Source of the DNA: VFMC01 sp050248155
GTDB taxonomy: Bacteria; Actinomycetota; Acidimicrobiia; Acidimicrobiales; Ilumatobacteraceae
Assembly (NCBI GenBank): GCA_050248155.1
Contig: JBFWSW010000009.1
Coordinates: forward strand, 1-64,000
Direction of reading: 5' to 3'
Length of the DNA stretch: 64,000 nt
This document shows positions 17,379 to 26,710 of the stretch, piece after piece. The position numbers were made by a program, and so were the translations under genes. The notes under the pieces were generated by a model. The model was not told the origin of the DNA. It did no database searches and saw nothing but the letters and a program-made list of their open reading frames with translations. Numbering within the stretch: the stretch's first letter is position 1; each line of letters begins with the position of its first letter.

Positions 17379-18398
17379 ATGTCGGGACACGAACGATTGC
17401 CACGAGACGTCTACGTGCGCCGCCGTCTGATGGCGGGCGCGATCGCCGCCCTCCTCCTCGCCGGAGGAGTCGGAGCTGCCGTCGAGCTCGGTCGTGACGA
17501 CGCACCGAGCGACGCGAGCGGCTTGCCGTCGACGACCTCGGCTCCGCTCGTCAGCGCGTCGCCGGGCACGTCCCTCGCCGTGCCCGGCCAGCCACCGGGG
17601 TCATCGACGCCCGCGACTGCTTCGACCGTCGCAGGTGGCGCACCGCCCTCGTCTGCGACCGCGGTCGTCGGGCAGGCCTCGCTCCCCGACGTCGACGCGC
17701 GGGCCTTCGCCGTGTACGACGCGTCGACCGACGAGTGGCTGGCGGAGAGCGGCGCCGACGAGGCGCTGCCGGTCGGCAGCGTCATGAAGCTGTTGACCGC
17801 CAAGGTGGTGATGGACGCCGGTGACCCGTCGAAGGTGGTGACGGTCGGCGATCTGCAGATGGATCCGATGGAGTCGGCCATCGGGCTGTACCGGGGTGAG
17901 CAGCTCGGGCGGGACGTGCTGTTGCGGGCGATGCTGATCGTCAGTGCCAACGATGCCGCTCGCGCGCTCGCCGTCGATGTCGGCGGTTCACAGGACGCGT
18001 TCGTGGCGATGATGAACCAGACCGCGCAATCGCTGGGGCTCGACACCACCGTCGCATCGAACCCGGTCGGCCTCGACTCGAGCACGGCGCACTCCAGCGC
18101 GCGCGACATGGTGCGGCTCGCCGACCTGCTGATGGAGGACGAGACGTTCCGTGCCACGGTGGCGCGTACCAGCGCTCGGCTGCACGGTCAGACCTTCGCC
18201 ACGACCAACGACCTCCTCACCACCTATCCCGGCGCCGACGGCATCAAGACGGGCCACACCACGGGCGCCGGCTACTGCCTCGTCGCCTCGGCAACCCGCG
18301 ACGGTCGCCGGATCATCGTCGCCGTGCTCGGAGCGCCGACCGATGGCGCCCGCGTGGCTGGCGCGTCGGCGCTGCTCGACTGGGCGTTCGCGACCTGA
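17379..18398 (+). CDS. D-alanyl-D-alanine carboxypeptidase (peptidase S11)
   Basis: A penicillin-binding protein that trims the terminal D-Ala of peptidoglycan stem peptides outside the membrane. The 339-residue protein has an N-terminal membrane anchor (about 14-33), a Ser/Thr/Pro/Ala-rich linker to residue ~105, and the S11 catalytic domain with Ser134-Val-Met-Lys137, Ser189-Ala-Asn191 and Lys290-Thr-Gly292. There is no C-terminal amphipathic membrane anchor, so the N-terminal helix probably tethers it. A TAAGGT box ends 10 nt before the ATG. It stands alone between fumC and the convergent DoxX gene (1 bp apart). Confidence 0.92.
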   Translation: MSGHERLPRDVYVRRRLMAGAIAALLLAGGVGAAVELGRDDAPSDASGLPSTTSAPLVSASPGTSLAVPGQPPGSSTPATASTVAGGAPPSSATAVVGQASLPDVDARAFAVYDASTDEWLAESGADEALPVGSVMKLLTAKVVMDAGDPSKVVTVGDLQMDPMESAIGLYRGEQLGRDVLLRAMLIVSANDAARALAVDVGGSQDAFVAMMNQTAQSLGLDTTVASNPVGLDSSTAHSSARDMVRLADLLMEDETFRATVARTSARLHGQTFATTNDLLTTYPGADGIKTGHTTGAGYCLVASATRDGRRIIVAVLGAPTDGARVAGASALLDWAFAT

Positions 18399-18399
18399 G

Positions 18400-18909
18400 T
18401 CACCCGCTGCCCGGCATCGCGTCGGACACCGCATGCGCAGCCGACTGCGCGGTCGATCCGATCGAGCGACCCGTCCGGCTGATGAACCGGCGACTGCTCC
18501 AGAACACCGACGGGCGACCACCGTGGTCGAGGGCGGTCATCAGCAACCCGCCGAGCATGCCGACGTTCTTCAGGAAGTGGACGGTCTGGGCCTTCTTGTC
18601 GTTCGCATCGGTCGACTCCCAGAATCGGTGGCCGGCCAGGGTCGTCGGCACGAGCGAACCGGCCAGCGCCAGCGAGGCGGCGCGCGGCAGGCGGCCGAGG
18701 GCGAGCAGCACCCCGGCGCCCACCTGCACCCCGGCGTTGATGTTGACGAGCGTCATCGGGTCGCTCGGCAGACCGACGGTGTCGGCGATCGGTGTGCCCA
18801 CCTCCTCGGCCGCGGGCCGCAGGGGTCGGGGGTTGCGGAGGGCCTGATAGCCGAGGGTGATGAAGGGTGCCGCGACGAGCGGGCGGATCAACGTGCGAGG
18901 TCCGATCAT
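18400..18909 (-). CDS. DoxX-family membrane protein
   Basis: A 169-residue protein with four hydrophobic segments. LIRPLVAAPFITLGYQALRNP and VQVGAGVLLALGRLPRAASLALAGSLVPTTLAGHRFW match the DoxX pattern of actinobacterial homologues. These proteins are loosely linked to redox or sulfur metabolism, but no reaction is established for this branch. The ATG at 18909 is chosen over a GTG 33 bp upstream because the family begins at the LIRPLVA helix. It is divergent from the FAD oxidase gene. Confidence 0.82.
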   Translation of the reverse strand: MIGPRTLIRPLVAAPFITLGYQALRNPRPLRPAAEEVGTPIADTVGLPSDPMTLVNINAGVQVGAGVLLALGRLPRAASLALAGSLVPTTLAGHRFWESTDANDKKAQTVHFLKNVGMLGGLLMTALDHGGRPSVFWSSRRFISRTGRSIGSTAQSAAHAVSDAMPGSG

Positions 18910-18991
18910 GCCCGGGGAGTTACCCAACCGGGTCACCGTCACACATTTGACCAGCGGTGACGCGACGCGAGAGCCGCTTGGTCCGACCCTC

Positions 18992-19019
18992 CAAGCGAGT
19001 CACAAGCGGGACACAAGCC
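18992..19019 (+). promoter_or_regulatory. Triple CAAGC direct repeat with 11-bp pitch (candidate BTAD/SARP operator)
   Basis: CAAGCG at 18992, CAAGCG at 19003 and CAAGCC at 19014 are spaced exactly 11 bp apart, one helical turn; CACAAGC is shared by the last two. A CGCTTG in opposite orientation lies at 18975. The site is 65-92 bp before the FAD oxidase ATG. Direct heptamers at 11-bp pitch are the known operator layout of SARP regulators, and one is encoded immediately downstream of the oxidase. Confidence 0.55.
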
Positions 19020-19083
19020 CCGGGTCGCACGATGGCTCCATCAAGACACCTCGTCCACCACGACCTGACCCCAGGAGCCAGCC

Positions 19084-20490
19084 ATGTCCATCCTCGACCT
19101 CACCATCTCCCTCGACGACGCCGTCGCCGATCTGCGCAGCCGGGTCACCGGCGACGTGCTCACCGAGCGCGATTCCGACTACGACGTCGCCTGCATGGGC
19201 TGGAACCTGCTGTTCCGCCACCGCCCGGCCGTCCTCGTCGTCGCCGAGACCGCCGGCGATGTCGTCGAGGCCGTTCGCTTCGCCCGCTCCGGTGGCTTCC
19301 GGGTGGCGGTGCAGGCGACCGGTCACGGTGCCGCCCGCACCGCCGATGGGGCTGTGCTCATCGTCACGGCGAAGATGACCGATGTCGTCATCGACGCAGC
19401 CACCCGCACGGCGACCGTTGCGGCCGGTGCCAAGTGGGGCGCGGTGCTCGCCCCCGCACAGGAGCACGGCCTCGCCCCGCTGCTCGGTTCGACCACCGAT
19501 GTCGGCGCCATCGGCTACACGCTGGGCGGTGGCATGGGCTGGTTGGCCCGCCGCTACGGCCTCGCCAGCGACAGCGTCCGCTCCTTCCAGCTGGTCACGC
19601 CCGAGGGCGAGCTGGTGCGAGCGAGCGCGAGCGAGAACGCGGAGCTCTTCTGGGGCTTGCAAGGCGGTGGCGCCGGCACGTTCGGCGTCGTGACCTCGAT
19701 GGAGATCGACCTGTACCCCGTCTCCACGGTCTATGCCGGCAACCTGCTCTACCCCGTCGAGATGGCCGCCGAGGTCGTCGCTCGCTGGCGTGACTGGGTG
19801 GCCGGCATGGACGAGCGCCTGACCTCGTCGGTGTGCATCATGAACTTCCCGCCGCTCGACATCGTCCCCGAGCCCGTGCGCGGCAAGTCGTTCGTCATCG
19901 TCCGCGGCTGTTGGTCCGGCGACATGCTGGAGGGCGAGGCGTTGATCAACGGGTGGCGCGCGTGGCGCACCCCGGCCCTCGACATGTTCGGTCCGATGCC
20001 GTTCTCGATGGCCGACACGATCAGCAACGACCCGGTCGACCCTCTTCCGGGCATGATCACGACCGAGTGGTTCGACTCGATCCCGGCCGAGGCGATCGAC
20101 ACGATCGTGCGCGCCGGGGTGCCCCAGCCCGGCCAGATGCCCCTCGTCCTCAAGACCGAGATCCGCCACGCCGGCGGTGCCGTCCGCACGAACGCCGTCC
20201 ACGCGGCCAACGATCGAGGTCGTTCGGGCGAGTTCGTGCTCGAGATCGTCGGGCTGGCCATGACCGCGGACATCGGTGCCGCACTCCACGCCCAGCTCCA
20301 GGCAGTCCGTGCCGAGCTGGCGCCGTACGTCACCGGTGCCACGTACCTCAACTTCACCGAGGGCGCCGAGCGTCAGCAGCGCACGCCGTCCGCGTTCAGC
20401 CCCGAGCACCTGCGCCGCCTGCAGGCCGTGAAGGACGCCGTCGACAGTGCCGACCGCTTCTGCCACGGGTTCGGCGTCACGCCCCGCTGA
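19084..20490 (+). CDS. FAD-linked (PCMH/BBE-type) oxidoreductase
   Basis: A 468-residue flavoprotein of the berberine-bridge/6-hydroxynicotine oxidase group. The FAD-binding PCMH domain covers about residues 35-215: RPAVLVVAETAGDVVEAVRFAR, QATGHGAA with His81 as the likely covalent FAD attachment, and GYTLGGGMGWLARRYGLASDSVRSFQLVTPEGE. WGLQGGGAGTFGVVTSME follows. Such enzymes oxidise alcohols, sugars or secondary metabolites with O2; the substrate is unknown. It is 108 bp upstream of, and in the same direction as, the BTAD regulator gene, and carries the candidate operator in its promoter. Confidence 0.9.
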   Translation: MSILDLTISLDDAVADLRSRVTGDVLTERDSDYDVACMGWNLLFRHRPAVLVVAETAGDVVEAVRFARSGGFRVAVQATGHGAARTADGAVLIVTAKMTDVVIDAATRTATVAAGAKWGAVLAPAQEHGLAPLLGSTTDVGAIGYTLGGGMGWLARRYGLASDSVRSFQLVTPEGELVRASASENAELFWGLQGGGAGTFGVVTSMEIDLYPVSTVYAGNLLYPVEMAAEVVARWRDWVAGMDERLTSSVCIMNFPPLDIVPEPVRGKSFVIVRGCWSGDMLEGEALINGWRAWRTPALDMFGPMPFSMADTISNDPVDPLPGMITTEWFDSIPAEAIDTIVRAGVPQPGQMPLVLKTEIRHAGGAVRTNAVHAANDRGRSGEFVLEIVGLAMTADIGAALHAQLQAVRAELAPYVTGATYLNFTEGAERQQRTPSAFSPEHLRRLQAVKDAVDSADRFCHGFGVTPR

Positions 20491-20598
20491 CGACCGCGAT
20501 CCCCTCACCCCCCTGGGGGATCGCCCGGTCGCGCACGAACGTCGCTGGCTACGATGCGCCGGCGACGTTCGCGCGCGCACGAGAGGGCACGGGTCGGG

Positions 20599-23500
20599 GT
20601 GACGGAACAGAGTGGCACGAACGGCACGCTGTTCCTGCGTGTCCTCGGCCCGACCACGCTCGAGCGCGGCGGTACGCCGGTCACCATCGGTGGCCCACGC
20701 CAACGAGCCGTGCTGGCCCGGCTGGCGCACGCCGAGGGCAGGCTCGTCGTCGTCGAGCGCTTGGTCGAGGACCTCTGGGGCGAGAATGCGCCCGCGTCCA
20801 TCCTGACCACGTTGCAGGGATACGTCTCACGGCTGCGCAGCGCACTCGATCAGCCCGAGCGACTGCGTCGCGAGGGCCCCGGTTACGTGCTCGACCTCGA
20901 CGCACACGAGGTGGACACACGCACCTTCGAGGACGAGGTGGCGCGCGCCCGCCAGGTGGTGGGCGCCGATCCGAGTGCCGCGCTCGCGCACCTCGACCGG
21001 GCACTCGGCCTGTGGCGCGGTCCGGCGTTCGCCGATCTCGCCGATTTCGACGAGATGGCGTGGGCGGCAGCGGCCGCGACCCGGCTCGACGAGCTGCGGC
21101 TGAGCGCCCACGAGCTGCGCTTCGACGTGATGCTCGACCTCGGGCGTCACGCCCAGTGCGTCCCCGAGCTCGAGACCGCCGTCAACGATCATCCCCTCCG
21201 CGAGCGGCTGACCTCGCAGCTCGCGATCGCGCTGTACCGCAGCGGACGACAGGCCGACGCGTTGCGGGCGCTCGATCGCACCCGGCGCGTCCTGCTCGAC
21301 GAGCTCGGTCTCGATCTGTCGCCCGATCTCGTCCGCCTCGAATCGGCGATCCTCGCCCACGACCCCGAACTGTCGGCGCCCATCGCCGAGCGTGCCCCCG
21401 CGCCGCGCACCGTGCGGGCCGATGCGGCGCCTGTCGCGCCGACCCCCGAAGCTCAGCGCACCCCGGATGGCCCGGCGCCTGTGGCCCTCCCCGCCGTCGT
21501 CGAACGGCAGGCTGCTCGCCCGTTCGTCGGTCGGGAGGACGAGCTCGCCCAGATGCGCGAGATGTGGGCCGACACGCTGGCCGGACGTCGCCGGGTCGTG
21601 CTCATCGAAGGCGAGTCCGGCATCGGCAAGACTCGCCTTGCCGCGCAGTTCGCCGTCGAGGCGCACGCTCGTGGCGCGATCGTCATGTGGGGCCGGGCGA
21701 CGGCCGAGGCGATCGTCCCGTACGAGGCCATGGTCGAGGCGCTGCGAACCGTGCTGCGCACCGTGTCCGACGAGGCACGCCAACGCGTCCTCGACGGTCG
21801 CAAGGGTCTCGGCATCCTGGTGCCCTTCGTCGGCGACGACGTCGAGGGCGACGAGGCACCGGCACCCGAGCTCGGCACCGATCGCTACGTGCTGTTCGAG
21901 ACGGTCGCCGAGCTGCTCGAGGCCGAGTCGGCGATGCACCCCATCGTGTTCGTGATCGACGACGTCCAGTACGTCGACGGCCTGACGTTCCGGCTGCTGT
22001 CGCACCTCCTGCGTCACGAGCGAGCGGCCCGACTGATGGTCGTCGGCACTGTGCGCACGATGCCTCCCGTCGACAACCCCCACTGCGACGACTTCATGGC
22101 CGACCTGCGGCGGGACGACACCTTGCACACCGTCCAGCTCAGCGGTCTCGGCGAGGACGACGTCGCCGCGCTGCTCGACGTCACGCACAGCGAGATCCCG
22201 CCGTCGAAGGCGGCGGTCGTCCACCGCGCGACGCGAGGCAACGCGTTCTACGTCAGTGAGCTCGCCGAGCACGGCGACGCCGGCAGCATGCCGGCCTCGG
22301 TGCGCGATGTCCTGAACGTCAGGCTCGGCCGGCTCTCGGTCGCAGCGAACCGGCTGGTGACCTTCGCCGCCGTCGCCGGCACCAGCGCGACCCTGCCGAT
22401 CCTCGGCCCGTCGACCGGGCTCGACACCGACGAGCTGCTCGACGCCGTCGACGAGTCGCTCGCCGCGGGTCTGCTGTCGGAGGACCCCACCACGGGCGTG
22501 CTCTCGTTCCGGCATGCGCTGGTCCAGCAGGTGGTGGTCGACCGCATCAGCCAGACACGCCGCTCGACCATGCACCTCGCCGTCGCCGACGCGCTCGAGG
22601 ACGTGGGCGCGAACGCGCTCGAGCTCGCCCACCACCTGCTGTCGGCCGGACGGCTCGTGGCACCGGATCGCGCGGTGCTGGCCGCCGTCGATGCCGGGCG
22701 GCGCGCGCTCGACGTGCTCGCCTACGAGGACGGCCTGCAGTGGGGCCAGCGCGCCCTCGCGGTCACTGGCACCGTCGATGCCACGTCGCGATGCCACGCG
22801 TTGCTGCTGGTGTCGGACTCGCAGCGTGCCCTCGGCGATCGCCATGGCGCCCGCAGTGCAGCGGTGCAGGCAGCGGACGAGGCTCGGCGCACGGGCGATC
22901 CGGTCGTCCTCGCCCGGGCCGCGGAGGCGCTGGCGCTCGCCAGGGCCGGCATCGGGTTCGACTTCGGCACGGAGGACGAGGGTCTCGACGACCTGCTCCG
23001 CGAGGCGTTGCGTGGCCTGCCGTCCTCCGACGTCGCCCACCGGAGCGCGCTCTTGAGCGCCAGCCTGTCGAGTGCCGCTGCAGCAGGCGACCTGCTCACC
23101 CTGCGCGGGCTCAGCGTCGAGGCGCTCGAGCTGGCCGAGGCGCACGGGCAGCAGCAGCTCGTGGCGACCGCGCACCTGGCGGCGCGCATGTCGAACTGGC
23201 GGGTGCACCTGCTCGACGCGCGGCTCGCCGCCGACCGGCAGGCCTTCGCCGCGGCCGAGGCCGCAGGCAGCAAGCACCTGCAGCTCAACGCCTTGCTGTA
23301 CGGCATCTCCGACCTCACCGAATCGGGCAACATCCCCGAGGCCTACCGGTGGTTCCTCCGCCTGAAGTCGCTCGCTGCCGAGGTGCGCCAGCCCGTGTAC
23401 GACGCCTTCGTCGGCTTCTTCGACGCGACCGTCGCGCTGCTCCGCGGCGACTACGACCGCTCGGCGCAACTGGCCGACGACGCGTTGCTGCGTGGCCTGC

Positions 23501-24144
23501 AGAGCCACGGCGTGAACGCCGAGCAGGCGTGGTCGGGGCAGGCGTTCATCCGCGCCTGGGACCGTGGCGAACTGGGCGCGATGACGTCGCTCGTCGAGCA
23601 GGCAGCGTCGCGCCCGCCCCACCTGGCCATCTGGCGCGTCGCGCTGGCAGCCTGCCTCGTCGCCTCGGGTCGCGGCGACGAAGCGCGCCCGGTGCTCGAC
23701 GACCTCGTCTCGGCCGACCGCATCGACCACAACCCCGACTCGCTGTACCTCGCGATCGGGGCGCTCCTCGTCGAGGTCGCCCGCGAAGTGGGCACAGCAG
23801 AACAGGCAGGCTGGCTGCTGCATCACCTGCTCCCGTTCAGGGGGAGGATGATCGTCACCGGTCTGGGTCGCGCGTCGCTCGGGCCGATCGATCGTGTGCT
23901 CGGGTTGGCCGCCTACCTGAGTGGCGACCTGGATCTCGCCGACGAGCTGCTCAGCTCGGCCATCGCCCAGTCGCGGGCGATGCACGCCCGGCCGCACGTG
24001 GCCCGGGCGCTGTTCGACCGGTCACTGGTGCTGTCGGCGCTCGGCCGCGACGACGAAGCGGCTGCGTCTCGTGGCGAAGCTGTCGAGCTGGCCGAATCGA
24101 TCGGCCTCGTCGTCGGCGGGCTCGCTGCGGCTGTCGCCCGCTGA
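20599..24144 (+). CDS. BTAD/SARP-type regulator with AAA/NACHT-like ATPase
   Basis: An 1181-residue AfsR-like transcription regulator. Residues about 8-100 are an OmpR-like winged helix (LRVLGPTTLERGG...RQRAVLARLA...LVEDLWGENAP...LQGYVSRLRSAL); about 105-255 form the BTAD helical domain. After a Pro/Ala linker comes FVGREDELAQM and a P-loop ATPase (GESGIGKT at about 338-345, HPIVFVIDDVQYVD as Walker B), then a long TPR-like helical tail. No C-terminal LuxR helix is present. The GTG at 20599 is preferred because upstream in-frame sequence is Arg-rich noise. Its likely target is the FAD oxidase promoter next door. Confidence 0.9.
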   Translation: MTEQSGTNGTLFLRVLGPTTLERGGTPVTIGGPRQRAVLARLAHAEGRLVVVERLVEDLWGENAPASILTTLQGYVSRLRSALDQPERLRREGPGYVLDLDAHEVDTRTFEDEVARARQVVGADPSAALAHLDRALGLWRGPAFADLADFDEMAWAAAAATRLDELRLSAHELRFDVMLDLGRHAQCVPELETAVNDHPLRERLTSQLAIALYRSGRQADALRALDRTRRVLLDELGLDLSPDLVRLESAILAHDPELSAPIAERAPAPRTVRADAAPVAPTPEAQRTPDGPAPVALPAVVERQAARPFVGREDELAQMREMWADTLAGRRRVVLIEGESGIGKTRLAAQFAVEAHARGAIVMWGRATAEAIVPYEAMVEALRTVLRTVSDEARQRVLDGRKGLGILVPFVGDDVEGDEAPAPELGTDRYVLFETVAELLEAESAMHPIVFVIDDVQYVDGLTFRLLSHLLRHERAARLMVVGTVRTMPPVDNPHCDDFMADLRRDDTLHTVQLSGLGEDDVAALLDVTHSEIPPSKAAVVHRATRGNAFYVSELAEHGDAGSMPASVRDVLNVRLGRLSVAANRLVTFAAVAGTSATLPILGPSTGLDTDELLDAVDESLAAGLLSEDPTTGVLSFRHALVQQVVVDRISQTRRSTMHLAVADALEDVGANALELAHHLLSAGRLVAPDRAVLAAVDAGRRALDVLAYEDGLQWGQRALAVTGTVDATSRCHALLLVSDSQRALGDRHGARSAAVQAADEARRTGDPVVLARAAEALALARAGIGFDFGTEDEGLDDLLREALRGLPSSDVAHRSALLSASLSSAAAAGDLLTLRGLSVEALELAEAHGQQQLVATAHLAARMSNWRVHLLDARLAADRQAFAAAEAAGSKHLQLNALLYGISDLTESGNIPEAYRWFLRLKSLAAEVRQPVYDAFVGFFDATVALLRGDYDRSAQLADDALLRGLQSHGVNAEQAWSGQAFIRAWDRGELGAMTSLVEQAASRPPHLAIWRVALAACLVASGRGDEARPVLDDLVSADRIDHNPDSLYLAIGALLVEVAREVGTAEQAGWLLHHLLPFRGRMIVTGLGRASLGPIDRVLGLAAYLSGDLDLADELLSSAIAQSRAMHARPHVARALFDRSLVLSALGRDDEAAASRGEAVELAESIGLVVGGLAAAVAR

Positions 24145-24147
24145 CGT

Positions 24148-25446
24148 TCAGGCGAGGCCGGCGCCGTCGACCTGGTCGGACTGAGGCTCGACGCCCGTGG
24201 TCGCGCCGAACAGGATCAGCACGGCCGACACGCAGATGCATGCGAGCAGGCCGGCGGCGAACGGGCGCACCGTGCCGTCGAACGCTCCCGTGATGACCGC
24301 GCCGAGCAGCGCGCCGCCTGCGGTCATCGACGTCGCGATGATCGCCGATGCAGTGCCGGCGACGTGGGGCACCGGTGCCATCGCCGCGGCGTTGGCGTTC
24401 GGGATGAGGCCTTGCGCGAGCGGAACCGTGAACGAGAGCGCGATCACGAACAGCCAGAAGTTGGGTCGACCGCCGTTGGTGAAGGCGATTGCGGTGAGCA
24501 CGATCGCGACGAGGACGCCGCCGACGGCCATGCGCCTGACCAGCCTCGTCACTCCCAACCGGCCCACCAGCCTCGCGTTGTTGAGTGCGCTGAGCGCCAA
24601 GAGCGCGGACATCAGACCGAAGATCAGGGGGAACCAGTCCTCGTAGCCGTACACGTCCTCGACGATGATCTCGAATCCCGAGATGTAGGTGGTCAACACG
24701 GTGAAGAGGAACGTGATCGCCAACATGAAGCACATCGTCTGCCGGTTGCTGACCACGGCGCGTCCCGCGCCGCCGATCGCGCTCCACGTGAAGGGCCGGC
24801 GGCGGCCGGCCGGCAGCGTCTCGGGCAGGCGCCGCCATGCCCATGCGCTGATGCACACGCCAGCGAGGGCCGGGAACCAGAACACGAGGCGCCACGAGCC
24901 GAAAGCGTTGAGGCCGGCGCCCAGGCCGGGGGCGACGATCGGGACCACGAGGAACAGCGCGAGGATCATCGACATCAGCCGGGCCATGTCGTCGCCCTCG
25001 TACCGGTCGCGCACGATGGCGAGGCTGAGCGAGCGCGGCGCCGCGGCGCCCAGACCCCACAGCACGCGGGCGACGCAGATGAGCGCGAACGACGGAGCCA
25101 GCGCGGCGAGTGACGCGCCGACCACGTACAGGACCATCCCGGCGAACAGCGGTGCTCGGCGTCCGAACCGGTCGCTGATCGGCCCGTACACCAGCGGGCC
25201 GGCGGCCAGCCCGAGGAAGAACGACGTGATGACCCAGCCGACCTGCGACGAGTCGGCCGCCATGCCGAACTCTCGCCGGATGTCGGGGAACGCGGGGAGC
25301 ATCAGGTCGATGCTGAGCGCGCTCAGTGCCATGAGCAGCGAGATCAGGACGATGAGCTCGCGCCGTCCCGCCGTGTGGTCGACGTGCGACCCGAGCTCGG
25401 GCGTGGTGAGGCTCGCGACCGGCTCGGGGGACAGCACGGCGCCCAC
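24148..25446 (-). CDS. MFS multidrug transporter, Bcr/CflA type
   Basis: A 432-residue 12-helix exporter of the major facilitator superfamily. LLMALSALSIDLMLPAFPDIRREFG and VGWVITSFFLGLAAGPLVYGPISDRFGRRAPLFAGM are diagnostic of the Bcr/CflA drug-resistance branch, the latter being the loop 2-3 MFS motif. Substrate not predictable. The start is placed at GTG 25446; the upstream in-frame region contains a 62-bp tandem repeat that changes frame between copies and is therefore non-coding. It is convergent with the BTAD regulator gene (3 bp apart). Confidence 0.88.
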   Translation of the reverse strand: MGAVLSPEPVASLTTPELGSHVDHTAGRRELIVLISLLMALSALSIDLMLPAFPDIRREFGMAADSSQVGWVITSFFLGLAAGPLVYGPISDRFGRRAPLFAGMVLYVVGASLAALAPSFALICVARVLWGLGAAAPRSLSLAIVRDRYEGDDMARLMSMILALFLVVPIVAPGLGAGLNAFGSWRLVFWFPALAGVCISAWAWRRLPETLPAGRRRPFTWSAIGGAGRAVVSNRQTMCFMLAITFLFTVLTTYISGFEIIVEDVYGYEDWFPLIFGLMSALLALSALNNARLVGRLGVTRLVRRMAVGGVLVAIVLTAIAFTNGGRPNFWLFVIALSFTVPLAQGLIPNANAAAMAPVPHVAGTASAIIATSMTAGGALLGAVITGAFDGTVRPFAAGLLACICVSAVLILFGATTGVEPQSDQVDGAGLA

Positions 25447-25498
25447 GATACGGCCGCCTGTCCGCGCCCGTCTCGGTGATATGGACGCCCGCTGCTGG

Positions 25499-25622
25499 AT
25501 GCGGGCAGCAGGCGGCAACGGTGGCCGTGACATGCCCGCTTCCGAGTCCGCCGGTACCGAATGCGGGCAGCTGGCGGCCATCATGGCCGTGACATGCCCG
25601 CCTTCCGATCGGCCGGGACGGG
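25499..25622. repeat. Two tandem copies of a 62-bp unit in the MFS/PAP2 promoter region
   Basis: Both units (25499 and 25561) begin ATGCGGGCAGC and contain GGCCGTGACATGCCCGC followed by TTCCGA. Within each, GCGGGCA and TGCCCGC form a dyad about 20 bp apart. The unit length is not a multiple of three. The 307-bp gap between the MFS (minus) and PAP2 (plus) starts otherwise holds nothing recognisable. The dyads look like duplicated operator sites. Confidence 0.6.
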
Positions 25623-25753
25623 TGATGAGACCGATGCCACGGCCGTGAAAGCGGAATTCAAGCGATCTGCAAGGGGTTCTCGCGAGAGTCTGGGTGAACC
25701 GAACACGCCCCACACGACGAAGGAGTCACGAGGCAACCGCCCCGAGGTCGATC

Positions 25754-26710
25754 ATGTCGCACGTCATCGCGAAACCGCAACCGAGCACGGCGCCGGCCGT
25801 CGGTCGGACTCGCGCGCGGCGACGGTTCACCGAGCGGTCGGTTCCGGCGACGATCCGCGAGGTGGCGCTGATCGTCAGCCTGTTCGTGCTGTACCTCCAG
25901 GTTCGCCGCCTCACGAGTGGTGATCTGGCGAAGGCCCGGTCGAACGCCGGGACCGTCGTCCATGTCGAGCGGTGGTTCGGCGTGTTCTCGGAGCGGTCGC
26001 TGCAGCGCGCCGTGCTCGACAGCCGGTTCCTGATCGAGCTCCTCGACCACTACTACGTGTTCGTCCACTTCTCGGCGAGCTTCACGTTCATGGCGTGGGT
26101 GTTCCTGCGCCATCCCGACGCATGGCGCCGCATCCGCGCCTGGTTCCTCGTGGTCACGCTCTCGGGTCTGGCCATCCACGTGGCGTTCCCGCTGGCGCCG
26201 CCCCGCATGCTCGCGAGCGAGGGGTTCGTCGACACGCTGCACGTGTACGGGCCCAGCATCTACAGCCGAGACGTCACCCAGTCGGCTGCCAACCAGCTCG
26301 CGGCGATGCCGTCGCTCCACTTCGCATGGGCGGTGATCGTCGCGGCCGGCTTCATCTCCATCCGGCGCTCACGGCTCAGGCGGCTGATGGTGATCCATCC
26401 GGCGGTCACGCTGCTGGCCATCGTCGCCACGGCCAACCACTACTGGTTGGATGCCGCGGTCGGTGGCGTGCTCGTCGTGTCGGCGGTCGCCGTCACCCGT
26501 GCGGTCATGCTGGCCGCCGAGCGGCGCCGCACCGCCCAGCCGGTGGCATGGGTCATCGACCCGGTCGTCGTGCACACGCCTCGCCGTCAGCACGTCCGCT
26601 GCGCGGCTCGGTCCGTCCCCGCGACCGCCCGCCACGGCGCGGCGGTGCCGATCAGCCGGGTCCCAGCTCGCGCAGGCGTTCCGCCGCCGCGTCGGGCATC
26701 AACGGGTTGA
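25754..26710 (+). CDS. PAP2-superfamily (inositolphosphotransferase/phosphatase-like) membrane protein
   Basis: A 318-residue protein with about six membrane helices and a basic N-terminal tail. MPSLHFAWA and ANHYWLDAAVGG are the second and third phosphatase motifs of the PAP2_3 group, which includes inositol phosphorylceramide synthase-like and phosphatidic acid phosphatase-like enzymes; LAPPRML is the segment before them. It probably acts on a lipid phosphate at the membrane, exact substrate unknown. GAGG precedes the ATG. Its last 59 bp overlap the 3' end of the convergent galT gene, and its tail there is Arg/Pro-rich. Confidence 0.82.
   Translation: MSHVIAKPQPSTAPAVGRTRARRRFTERSVPATIREVALIVSLFVLYLQVRRLTSGDLAKARSNAGTVVHVERWFGVFSERSLQRAVLDSRFLIELLDHYYVFVHFSASFTFMAWVFLRHPDAWRRIRAWFLVVTLSGLAIHVAFPLAPPRMLASEGFVDTLHVYGPSIYSRDVTQSAANQLAAMPSLHFAWAVIVAAGFISIRRSRLRRLMVIHPAVTLLAIVATANHYWLDAAVGGVLVVSAVAVTRAVMLAAERRRTAQPVAWVIDPVVVHTPRRQHVRCAARSVPATARHGAAVPISRVPARAGVPPPRRASTG

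Noticed and set aside
18859..19378. Open frame on the plus strand spanning the FAD-oxidase promoter
   Set aside because: Its translation is Pro/Ser/Arg-rich without motif and overlaps the real gene in another frame.
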